From Bradyrhizobium arachidis (GTDB taxonomy: Bacteria > Pseudomonadota > Alphaproteobacteria > Rhizobiales > Xanthobacteraceae): 64,000 nucleotides of DNA. The stretch spans positions 9,193,501 to 9,257,500 of the forward strand of contig NZ_CP077970.1 in assembly GCF_024758505.1 (NCBI RefSeq), given 5' to 3'. Each line of letters opens with the position of its first letter. The stretch's first letter is position 1. The position numbers and the translations under genes were made by a program. This document shows, piece after piece, positions 25,416 through 32,172 of the stretch. Below the pieces are notes generated by a model, which worked only from the letters and a program-made list of their open reading frames with translations, searched no databases and was not told where the DNA came from.

Positions 25416-25511
25416 GCTAACCCACCCAAACGAAGCCTGCTACATTCCGAGGCCGACCGTAGAGCGAACACACGCAGATGGGGCGAAATCGGCGCGAATG
25501 ATCCGTTGCCG

Positions 25512-26201
25512 TCATTCCCCGGAGTGCGTGGTCATGCGCCCGAGCCATGCGGTGAGCCTTGATCTTTCTCGGACCAAGCCATCCTGATCGAAGTGGTGAA
25601 CACAAAAATGCGCCCATGAATCTTCGAACGCCATCTCCATATCTCCAGTGACGGAGGTCGTACCTAGTCCGATCTCTGCGTAGGTAAACTCGAAACTGCC
25701 ACTGGGACGCGCCAGCGCAATGTGGAATGGCTGACCGGTAAACTCATTGATCATCGGCCTGCCGCTGCTCCGCATGAGACCGGGTATCTCTACCCTGGCA
25801 TTCCTGAGTTCCAGGTCCGCTTCGAGATGAATCGGCAGGAACAATGTCTCGCAAGAGACTGAACATGTAGACGCGAATACGGAGAAGAGATTGCTCAATG
25901 GTTCGCATGCCTTGTCCGAAATGATCGTCTCAAGCGCAATCCGTTGAGTTTCATCCGCACGCTCGTCGATGACGATCTGGCGCCGGCCGTTTCCGTCCTT
26001 GATTTCGCCGGGCCACTTGTAGAGTCCCGCCCAGTTCAGGCCTGCGATCGGCGTGTCGTCGAAATGGCCTTCAACGATGGTGCCGACGAAGGCCGACTGA
26101 CAATAGCCGTGGGTGCTCGGCAAGTTGAACTGGCAACCACAATTCATCGCGCAATTGCAGTTATCGTAAGTCTCGCTCTTGAATAGCCATTGATGAGCCA
26201 T
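25512..26201 (-). CDS. DUF1326 domain-containing protein
   Basis: 229 residues beginning MAHQWLFKSETYDNCNCAMN, with the Cys-rich motif CNCAMNCGCQ typical of DUF1326, then GYCQSAFVGTIVEGHFD, LAGLYKWPGE-like spacing and an SGRPMINEFTGQPFHIALAR segment. Function unknown. In many proteobacteria DUF1326 genes sit beside a DUF2182 metal-binding membrane protein; here the flanks are an IS and an unrelated cyclase, so this copy is an orphan. Base composition is less GC-extreme than in neighbours. Confidence 0.85.
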   Translation of the reverse strand: MAHQWLFKSETYDNCNCAMNCGCQFNLPSTHGYCQSAFVGTIVEGHFDDTPIAGLNWAGLYKWPGEIKDGNGRRQIVIDERADETQRIALETIISDKACEPLSNLFSVFASTCSVSCETLFLPIHLEADLELRNARVEIPGLMRSSGRPMINEFTGQPFHIALARPSGSFEFTYAEIGLGTTSVTGDMEMAFEDSWAHFCVHHFDQDGLVRERSRLTAWLGRMTTHSGE

Positions 26202-26646
26202 CCCTACGATCCTTCCCTAACTCGTGACGCTACTCTCAGAGAGCGCAGCTCCTCACGATGGGCACTTCCATGTCGCCATTGCGGTTGCTTCATCCGCACG
26301 CATGAGCCGGCTCCAACCGGCCACGTCTGCGACCGAAATGGCGGCAGATCAATGCTTCACGCCCGCTTCGCTCACGGGGCGCACTCACTTCGTATGTGCA
26401 AGGATTGAAGCCTAGCAGCGTAGACATGTGACTTCAATCGGGACGCTCCGACGTCCGGTCATCGTCCTTTCCCGACCTGAAGCTACTGCTGTGACAACGC
26501 TCTGCGGACCGCCACTGCGAGCTTTTGGAACGTTGTCAGACAATCCGCTAGCCACTACCTTCAGGTCGTCAGCAGCCGCATCGAAACGGCGAATGGCAAC
26601 TCAATCGATCGCGCGTTATTGCCCGCCTTTTCGAAGGACAGGAGCA
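26202..26646. other. 445-bp intergenic region with nested inverted repeats
   Basis: No convincing gene: open frames on both strands are short and lack ribosome binding sites. Apart from the inverted repeats listed at 26473-26568 no feature was recognised. Presumed to hold the divergent promoters of the DUF1326 and cyclase genes. Confidence 0.5.
26473..26568. promoter_or_regulatory. Nested inverted repeat upstream of hydrolase-cyclase gene
   Basis: CGACCTGAAG (26473-26482) pairs exactly with CTTCAGGTCG (26559-26568), and inside it GACAACG (26493-26499) pairs with CGTTGTC (26531-26537). It could be an RNA hairpin in the leader of the gene at 26647 or a DNA-binding site; it does not match the dispersed repeat classes. 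Confidence 0.4.
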
Positions 26647-27984
26647 ATGGCAGAAGTCCCCTCGACCCGCTATGTCAAAAGCGATGACGTATATATCGCC
26701 TATCAGGTCGTGGGCGAGGGGCCGCTCGATCTGATGTTCGTGCCGGGCTTTGTGTCGAACGTCGAGGCCATCTGGCAATCGCCTTATCGAAGCCGATTTT
26801 TTCACCGTCTTGCATCCTTCTGCCGGGTCATCCTGTTCGACAAGCGCGGCACCGGAATGTCGGATCGTGGCTCGCAGATCTTTACCCTCGAACAGCGCAT
26901 GCACGATGTGCAGGCGGTGTTGAACGAGGTCGGCTCCGAGCGCGCAGCCTTGTTCGGCGTTTCTGAGGGCGGGCCGATGTCCTTGCTGTACGCCGCCACC
27001 TACCCCGAACGAACCTCGGCACTGGTTCTGTACGGCTGCTACGCCAAGCGCTCCTGGTCACCCGATTATCCGTTCGGCTGGACGGACGAGCGGTGGACGC
27101 GCGTTCTGGACAACTTCAAGCACCATTGGGGGACTCCGCAAGGAGTGAGCGCCACGATGTGGGCACCCAGCATCGCCGGTGACCCCCGTGCCGCGGAGGA
27201 CCTCGCTGCATATTTCAGGGCATCGGCAAGTCCGGGCGCCGCCGTCTCCATCATGAGCATGAATCGCGAGATCGACGTGCGCCACATCCTGCCCGCGACC
27301 CGCGTACCGACGCTCATCCTGCACCGTACCGCCGAGCACGTTATCGACGTCGAGCATGCACGCTACATGGCCCGGCACATCCCCGGCGCCAGACTCGTCG
27401 AGCTTGCAGGCGAGGACCATATGGCCTGGTTCGGCGACCAAGATTCGATTCTTGACGAGGTCGAGCAATTTCTGACCGGAGGGCGCCACGCCCACGAGCC
27501 GGAGCGGGTGCTCGCGACCGTGTTGTTTGCGGATATCGCAGGTTCGACCGCACGGGCGGCGACGCTTGGGGACCAATCCTGGCGGGAGTTGCTGGAGACG
27601 TTTTATGCCAGGGTGCGTGAGATCCTGCGTCAATACCGCGGCCGTGAAATCAGCACGACGGGTGACGGCTTCCTCGCGACGTTCGACGGGCCGGCGCGGG
27701 CGGTGCGCTGCGCCCGCGCCATCAGCGACAGCGTACGGACGCTCGACATTGAGGTCCGGTGCGGTCTTCATACCGGCGAATGTGAGCTCGTCGGCAACGA
27801 CATTGCCGGAATCGCCGTGCATACCGGCGCGCGCGTCGCGGCCATCGCCGCGCCGGGTGAAGTGCTGGTCTCGCAGACGGTACGCGATCTCGTGGCCGGC
27901 TCCGGCCTCGTCCTGGAAGAATACGGCACCTACACGCTCAAGGGAGTGCCAAATGAGTGGCGCCTGTTCCGGGCAGCGACCTGA
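26647..27984 (+). CDS. Alpha/beta hydrolase fused to a class III adenylate/guanylate cyclase domain
   Basis: 445 residues from the ATG at 26647 (AGGAG upstream). The N-terminal hydrolase has the oxyanion segment LMFVPGFVSNVEAIW, VILFDKRGTGMSD, the nucleophile elbow FGVSEGGPMSLLYA and a distal His in GEDHMAWFGD. The C-terminal cyclase, from about residue 290, has TVLFADIAGSTARAATLGD, ISTTGDGFLATFDGPARAV and the helix NDIAGIAVHTGARVAA. Proteins of this layout are frequent in Bradyrhizobium; ligand and product are unproven. Probably cytoplasmic. Confidence 0.88.
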   Translation: MAEVPSTRYVKSDDVYIAYQVVGEGPLDLMFVPGFVSNVEAIWQSPYRSRFFHRLASFCRVILFDKRGTGMSDRGSQIFTLEQRMHDVQAVLNEVGSERAALFGVSEGGPMSLLYAATYPERTSALVLYGCYAKRSWSPDYPFGWTDERWTRVLDNFKHHWGTPQGVSATMWAPSIAGDPRAAEDLAAYFRASASPGAAVSIMSMNREIDVRHILPATRVPTLILHRTAEHVIDVEHARYMARHIPGARLVELAGEDHMAWFGDQDSILDEVEQFLTGGRHAHEPERVLATVLFADIAGSTARAATLGDQSWRELLETFYARVREILRQYRGREISTTGDGFLATFDGPARAVRCARAISDSVRTLDIEVRCGLHTGECELVGNDIAGIAVHTGARVAAIAAPGEVLVSQTVRDLVAGSGLVLEEYGTYTLKGVPNEWRLFRAAT

Positions 27985-28236
27985 ATAGCTACGTCACAAC
28001 ACGCGATGGTGGAAAGCCTAAACCGACCACGCCGCATGCGAGAGACGTAGAGGTTTTTTTGACCGCGAGCGGAACTGACCGAGTGATCGGCGCTTTCGCC
28101 GCAGCAATGCGAAGCTGTTCACATTCAACGCGGCTCGTCTCATGCTATGATCGACCCTGCAGGCAAAAGGGGCAAGCAGGTGCTGCACCGCGAGCCAAAG
28201 CTGCATCTCGCCCCGCATCATTGCCGGAGGTAGATC

Positions 28237-28443
28237 ATGCGTGCCGCTTCAGCTGGTTGGCAGCCCGCCTCGACAGCTCCGTCTGACGGGGATCTCGAAA
28301 TCTGTACATTGGACTTCGATGGCATCGTCCATGCGGTTCCGTTTCCTTGCCACAAGGATGGGGCCAGTTGGGTCGACAGTCGCGGTGAGGCGCACGCCGA
28401 CATTCAGCCGACGCATTGGCGCAAATGGACCGACGCGCGCTGA
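28237..28443 (+). CDS. Small conserved-looking hypothetical protein (68 aa)
   Basis: Sixty-eight codons, ATG behind GGAGGTAGATC. The sequence (GWQPASTAPSDGDLEICTLD, then HWRKWTDAR at the end) resembles the short DUF551-type proteins, which begin WxPxxTxP and end in a Trp-containing motif. No function known. It stands alone between two cyclase genes. Confidence 0.6.
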   Translation: MRAASAGWQPASTAPSDGDLEICTLDFDGIVHAVPFPCHKDGASWVDSRGEAHADIQPTHWRKWTDAR

Positions 28444-28462
28444 GTCCAGCGGCAGAGATCGC

Positions 28463-28521
28463 AGGGTGGGTTAGCCCCGCGGCTGCGCAAAGTGCAGTCC
28501 GCTCGGCGTAACTCACCCTAC
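28463..28521. repeat. Half copy of the 'GTGGGTTACGCC' dispersed repeat
   Basis: Reads AGGGTGGGTTAGCCCCGCGG, then GCAGTCCGCTCGGCGTAACTCACCCTACG: one hairpin arm pair only, compared with the double-hairpin copies at 30044 and 56277. Confidence 0.7.
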
Positions 28522-28638
28522 GAAATCCCTCAACCGTGCTGATGACCTCGCAGCCATGCATCACTAGACTGATTGTCGGTTGCGGCGGCTGACAGCCGCC
28601 GCTGTGCTGCAACGGCCCAAGCGAGGAGACCGCCCCCC

Positions 28639-30033
28639 GTGACAATGCTCGTCGAGCGCCTCGACTTGCCTGCCGCGCCTTCGCGCGCGCGCAGCCAGCG
28701 CGAGACCGAAACCGTAGAGTTCGCGCAGGCTGCGCTCGCGACCGCCAAGCAGGAGGGCCTGCAACTGGCCGTACGGGCGCGCTATGTCGCGCTTGCCGTC
28801 ATCGCCTGCCTGCTGCCGGCCATCAACCCGGCATGGGAGCAGCTCTACTACGTGGTGCTGCTCGGCCTGTTCGCGCTGATCGGCTGGGCCCAGGTCAGGG
28901 TTGGACGCGTCGGCGTGTCGCGGCCGGAACTTGCGCTTTTGTTCTGCGACCTGGCGCTGCTCACATTCGTCCTCGTCGTCCCGAATCCCTTCGGCACCGC
29001 GCACTGGCCGGTGGCGATGCAGTACCATTTCGGCAACTTCATCTACTTCTTCGTGCTGCTCTCGGGCGCCACACTGGCCTATTCCTGGCGCACCGTGGTT
29101 GCGATGGGAATATGGACCGCCGCGCTCTGGGCGATCGGCCTGGCCTGGGTGTGGTGGCAACCCGATCGCGATCCCGCGCTGACCGCCCGTATCGCAGAAG
29201 CGGTGGGCAGCGATCACAGGCTGCTCGCGCTGATCTCGCCCAGTGCGATCGGATTCGGCCTCCGCATCCAGGAAATCGTCGTCTTCATGATCGTGGCCGT
29301 GACGTTGGCGCTCGCGGTCCGCCGCAGCAACGATCTCTTGATCCGACATGCCGCGGTGGAGCGCGAACGCGGCAATCTTGCGCGCTATTTCTCACCCAAC
29401 GTCGTGACGGAATTGTCGAAGCACGACGAGCCGCTGAAGCAGGTGCGTACGCAAGACGTCGCGGTGCTGTTCGTGGACATCGTCGGCTTCACGGCCTTTG
29501 CCGATGCGCGCACGCCGGAGGAGGTGGTGCGGACGTTGCGCGAATTCCACGGATTGATGGAGCAGGAGGTTTTCCGTCACGACGGGACGCTGGACAAGTA
29601 TCTCGGCGACGGATTGATGGCGACGTTCGGCACGCCCTTCGCCGGCGCGCGCGATGCCAGCAATGCGCTGCGCTGTGCCCAGGCCATGATCGCGGCGGCG
29701 GACGGATGGAACCAGCAGCGAAGCGCGTCCGGTGAGCCACCGATGCGCGTCAGCTTTGGCTTGCATTACGGACCGGTGGTGCTCGGCGACATCGGGCACA
29801 CCTGTCTGGAATTTGCCGTGATCGGCGCGACCGTCAATGCCGCAAGCCGTCTCGAGGCGTTGACGCGCACGCTCGACTGCGCGCTGGTGGCAAGCAACGA
29901 TCTCGTCAGCCGCGCCAAGGCCGAGCTTGGCAGCACCGCCGAAACATTTCATCCGCTGATCGCCCTGGATCCGCAGGCCATCCGTGGGCTCGAGCGGCCG
30001 ATCGCGATCTGGACCCAGGCGCGCGGGGCGTAG
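28639..30033 (+). CDS. Membrane-bound class III adenylate/guanylate cyclase
   Basis: About 464 residues. GTG start at 28639 behind GAGGAGAC (an ATG at 28645 is an alternative). A short cytosolic lead is followed by about six membrane segments (YVALAVIACLLPAINP; YYVVLLGLFALIGWAQV; LALLFCDLALLTFVLVVPN; FIYFFVLLSGATLAYS and others), a coiled region (AAVERERGNLARYFSPNVV) and the catalytic domain: DVAVLFVDIVGFTAFADART, GTLDKYLGDGLMATFGTPF and VIGATVNAASRLEAL. Metal-binding Asp residues are in place, so it should be active. It makes cyclic AMP or GMP at the inner membrane. Confidence 0.9.
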   Translation: MTMLVERLDLPAAPSRARSQRETETVEFAQAALATAKQEGLQLAVRARYVALAVIACLLPAINPAWEQLYYVVLLGLFALIGWAQVRVGRVGVSRPELALLFCDLALLTFVLVVPNPFGTAHWPVAMQYHFGNFIYFFVLLSGATLAYSWRTVVAMGIWTAALWAIGLAWVWWQPDRDPALTARIAEAVGSDHRLLALISPSAIGFGLRIQEIVVFMIVAVTLALAVRRSNDLLIRHAAVERERGNLARYFSPNVVTELSKHDEPLKQVRTQDVAVLFVDIVGFTAFADARTPEEVVRTLREFHGLMEQEVFRHDGTLDKYLGDGLMATFGTPFAGARDASNALRCAQAMIAAADGWNQQRSASGEPPMRVSFGLHYGPVVLGDIGHTCLEFAVIGATVNAASRLEALTRTLDCALVASNDLVSRAKAELGSTAETFHPLIALDPQAIRGLERPIAIWTQARGA

Positions 30034-30043
30034 ATGTCGGGCT

Positions 30044-30158
30044 GCGTAGGGTAGGTTAGCGTAGCGAACCCACCTCTTTTCTTTCAACGTCAACGGAAGT
30101 GGTGGGTTACGCCTAGCGGACTGCGCTTTGCGCAATCCGCGGGGCTAACCCACCCTAC
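30044..30158. repeat. Dispersed palindromic repeat ('GTGGGTTACGCC' class), full copy
   Basis: GTAGGGTAGGTTAGCGTAGC at left and GGGGCTAACCCACCCTAC at right, with AGTGGTGGGTTACGCCTAGC and GGACTGCGCTTTGCGCAATCC between. Lies between the convergent cyclase and carD genes. Confidence 0.8.
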
Positions 30159-30192
30159 AATGCCGAGCAAGATCAGCAGCCGCTCCAAAACA

Positions 30193-30220
30193 AAAAGCCC
30201 GGCCGATCGGCCGGGCTTTT
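30193..30220 (-). terminator. Rho-independent terminator after carD
   Basis: Perfect 28-bp palindrome with arms AAAAGCCCGGCCGA and TCGGCCGGGCTTTT, 23 bases past the carD stop. On the minus strand the GC stem is followed by a T run, the classical form; the A run on the other side lets it also serve the cyclase gene from the plus strand. Confidence 0.85.
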
Positions 30221-30243
30221 GATCTGTTGCTTGGACGAGGCGC

Positions 30244-31068
30244 TTACGCGGCTTCGTCCGCGACCGTGGTGTCGTCGCCATCCGTATCGTCGGCATCACC
30301 CTCGGCGTCCGCATCGGCTTCACCTTCGGCGGCTTCGGCCTTGGCGTTGCGGCGCGGGCTCTTGGCGAGCTGGGCTTCGATCTCCTTGACCGCTTCGGTC
30401 TCGGTCGAGTGCTGCACGACCGCGATCTCGCGGGACAGGCGATCGAGCGCCGCTTCGTAGAGCTGGCGTTCAGAATAGGACTGCTCGGGCTGCGATTCGG
30501 AGCGATAGAGGTCGCGCACGACTTCCGCGATCGCGACGATGTCGCCCGAGTTGATCTTTGCTTCGTACTCCTGGGCGCGGCGCGACCACATTGTGCGCTT
30601 GACGCGGGCGCGGCCCTTCAGGGTCTCCAGCGCCTTCTTGACCAGGGCCGGCTCGGACAGCTTGCGCATGCCGACATTGGCGACCTTGGCGGTCGGAACG
30701 CGCAGCGTCATCTTGTCCTTGATGAAGTTGATGACGAAGAGTTCCAGCTTGGCGCCGGCGATCTCCTGCTCCTCGATGGCCAGGATCTGGCCGACGCCGT
30801 GAGCGGGATAGACCACGAATTCATTGGCCTTGAACCCCTGACGCTGGGTCACGACCTTCTTCTCTTCCACCTTCGGCGCGGCGGCGGCCGGCTTCACGGC
30901 GGGCTTGGCAGCGGCAACGGGCGCCTTGGCGGCCGGAGCCTTGGCCACCGGGGCCTTGGCGGCGGGCGCAGCAACGGGGGCTTTCGGGGCAGGCTTCACA
31001 GCAGCCTTCGCAGCAGCAGGCTTAGAAACGGTCGCCTTCGCGGCCGGTTTGGCAGTCTTGTTAGGCAT
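30244..31068 (-). CDS. carD: CarD family transcriptional regulator with Ala/Lys-rich N-terminus
   Basis: RNA-polymerase-binding regulator of the CarD/CdnL family, which stabilises open promoter complexes. The conserved core is in the middle: FKANEFVVYPAHGVGQILAI (the polymerase-interacting Tudor-like domain), then TLRVPTAKVANVGMRKL, RAQEYEAKINSGDIVAIAEV and YSERQLYEAALDRLSREIAV. It is preceded by about 90 residues of Ala/Lys/Pro repeats and followed by an acidic tail (EGEADADAEGDADDTDGDD). The start at MPNKTAKP (AAAGAAG upstream) is the conservative choice; the frame stays open and equally Lys/Ala-rich back to a GTG at 31266, and the promoter at 31318-31345 would allow that longer form. Confidence 0.88.
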   Translation of the reverse strand: MPNKTAKPAAKATVSKPAAAKAAVKPAPKAPVAAPAAKAPVAKAPAAKAPVAAAKPAVKPAAAAPKVEEKKVVTQRQGFKANEFVVYPAHGVGQILAIEEQEIAGAKLELFVINFIKDKMTLRVPTAKVANVGMRKLSEPALVKKALETLKGRARVKRTMWSRRAQEYEAKINSGDIVAIAEVVRDLYRSESQPEQSYSERQLYEAALDRLSREIAVVQHSTETEAVKEIEAQLAKSPRRNAKAEAAEGEADADAEGDADDTDGDDTTVADEAA

Positions 31069-31317
31069 TGCGCTTCTTTTGTTCTTTGAGGACTTTGCGG
31101 CCGCAGCCTTCGTGGCGGCACGGCCCTTGGATGCGCTACGGCTCACCGCGGCGGCTTTTTTGGCTTCCTTATGGGAAGCCTTAGCAGAAGTACTCTTTTT
31201 ACGCGTTTTCTGTGACACAGCCTGCGCGCGGAAACTGCCACGCCCCTGTTCGACATTTGGTTTCACGGGAACCCAGAGGGGCCAACGGGGCTGACGGGGT
31301 TCGACTTAATGTGCCCA

Positions 31318-31345
31318 ATATAGCACATTTCCCGCAAAAATCAAT
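31318..31345 (-). promoter_or_regulatory. Putative sigma-70-type promoter of carD
   Basis: Read on the minus strand: TTGATT (31345-31340), a 16-base spacer, TATATT (31323-31318). Transcription would begin near 31311, about 45 bases before the GTG at 31266 and about 240 before the ATG at 31068. The region is locally AT-rich. Confidence 0.45.
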
Positions 31346-31412
31346 GATTTAGGGGTCTTCTGGCCTGGTTTTCGGCGCTTTCGGCGCTATTAGGGTTAAG
31401 TTTGGACGCGGA

Positions 31413-31751
31413 TCAGTCGCCAGAGCCGGGGTTCGGAGAAAAATATTTCTCGAACTTGCCCTCCATTCCGTCGAATTCCTTCGCGTCGGCGGGTGATTCT
31501 TTCTTCTGGGTGATGTTCGGCCAGCTCTTGGCGTATTCGGAGTTCACTTCCAGCCATTTTTCGAGCCCCGGCTCGGTGTCCGGCTTGATGGCGTCCGCCG
31601 GGCATTCCGGTTCGCACACGCCGCAGTCGATGCATTCGTCAGGATGGATGACCAGCATGTTGTCACCCTCGTAGAAGCAGTCGACCGGGCAGACCTCGAC
31701 GCAGTCGGTGTACTTGCACTTGATGCAGTTTTCAGTGACGACGTAAGTCAT
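31413..31751 (-). CDS. fdxA: Ferredoxin FdxA, seven-iron type
   Basis: 112 residues with one [3Fe-4S] and one [4Fe-4S] site: [20 protein letters not shown] at the N-terminus and [16 protein letters not shown] after it. The C-terminal extension ([19 protein letters not shown]) is the usual alphaproteobacterial form. GGAG lies before the ATG. Soluble low-potential electron carrier. It stands in the conserved order helicase, S4 protein, fdxA, carD. Confidence 0.95.
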   Translation of the reverse strand: MTYVVTENCIKCKYTDCVEVCPVDCFYEGDNMLVIHPDECIDCGVCEPECPADAIKPDTEPGLEKWLEVNSEYAKSWPNITQKKESPADAKEFDGMEGKFEKYFSPNPGSGD

Positions 31752-31887
31752 CCAACGCTCCGAAAAGCTCTTTTAGAAGTCGCGGCTTGCGTAGCGCGGA
31801 TAGACCAGCGCCGCAAGCTCGGGAACGCACCATCATGGCTGGTTTCCGCGTTTGAGCAGCCAAGAAATGAATGCAAGGCGCAATTAA

Positions 31888-32166
31888 TTACGAATTGCGC
31901 GCCTGCAACTCCTCATACAGCACACGCGCCGCGCTTGCGTCGCCGCGCCGCTCGGAAAACGCGATCACCTTCATCACGCGCACGGCGCGGTCGAGCGCGA
32001 TGGTCAGGACATCACCGATCTTGATCGCATGTCCCGGCGAGGTCTCGCGCACGCCGTTGACGCGCACATGGCCTTTCTCGACCAGCTCGGCAGCCGACGT
32101 GCGCGCCTTCACCACCCGCGCATGCCACAGCCATTTATCGAGACGCTGGCGCTCGGTCGTCGTCGT
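31888..32166 (-). CDS. RNA-binding S4 domain protein (HSP15-like), probable ACG start
   Basis: 92 residues if begun at the first of three ACG codons at 32166: TTTERQRLDKWLWHARVVKA, then ELVEKGHVRVNGVRETSPG and KIGDVLTIALDRAVRVMKVI. The segment QRLDKWLWHARVVKART is the invariant first helix of S4/Hsp15 proteins, yet the first ATG, GTG or TTG in frame is the GTG at 32115, inside that helix (VVKART). The frame upstream closes with the helicase TAA at 32173-32175. GGAG in the helicase end is nine bases before the first ACG. In E. coli Hsp15 binds stalled 50S subunits with nascent chains. Gene identity is firm, start inferred. Confidence 0.8.
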   Translation of the reverse strand, partial: TTTTERQRLDKWLWHARVVKARTSAAELVEKGHVRVNGVRETSPGHAIKIGDVLTIALDRAVRVMKVIAFSERRGDASAARVLYEELQARNS

Positions 32167-32172
32167 GGGAGG

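Larger units (their letters stand above)
24261..25427. repeat. Dispersed palindromic repeat ('GTGGGTTACGCC' class) split by an IS element
   Basis: Left part 24261-24381, right remnant 25416-25427. Left arm GCGAAGCGCAGTCCGCTCGG then CGTAACCCACC; right arm GGTGGGTTACGCCGAGCGG and GCGCAATCCGCGGGGCTA, then the IS, then GCTAACCCACCC. The intact copy at 30044-30158 reads straight through GGGGCTAACCCACCC, showing where the element entered. Confidence 0.8.

Noticed and set aside
31878..31900. GCGCAATT-N7-AATTGCGC hairpin at the end of the S4 gene as a terminator
   Set aside because: The stem is short and AT-rich at its top and is not followed by a T run; transcription into fdxA is likely to continue.
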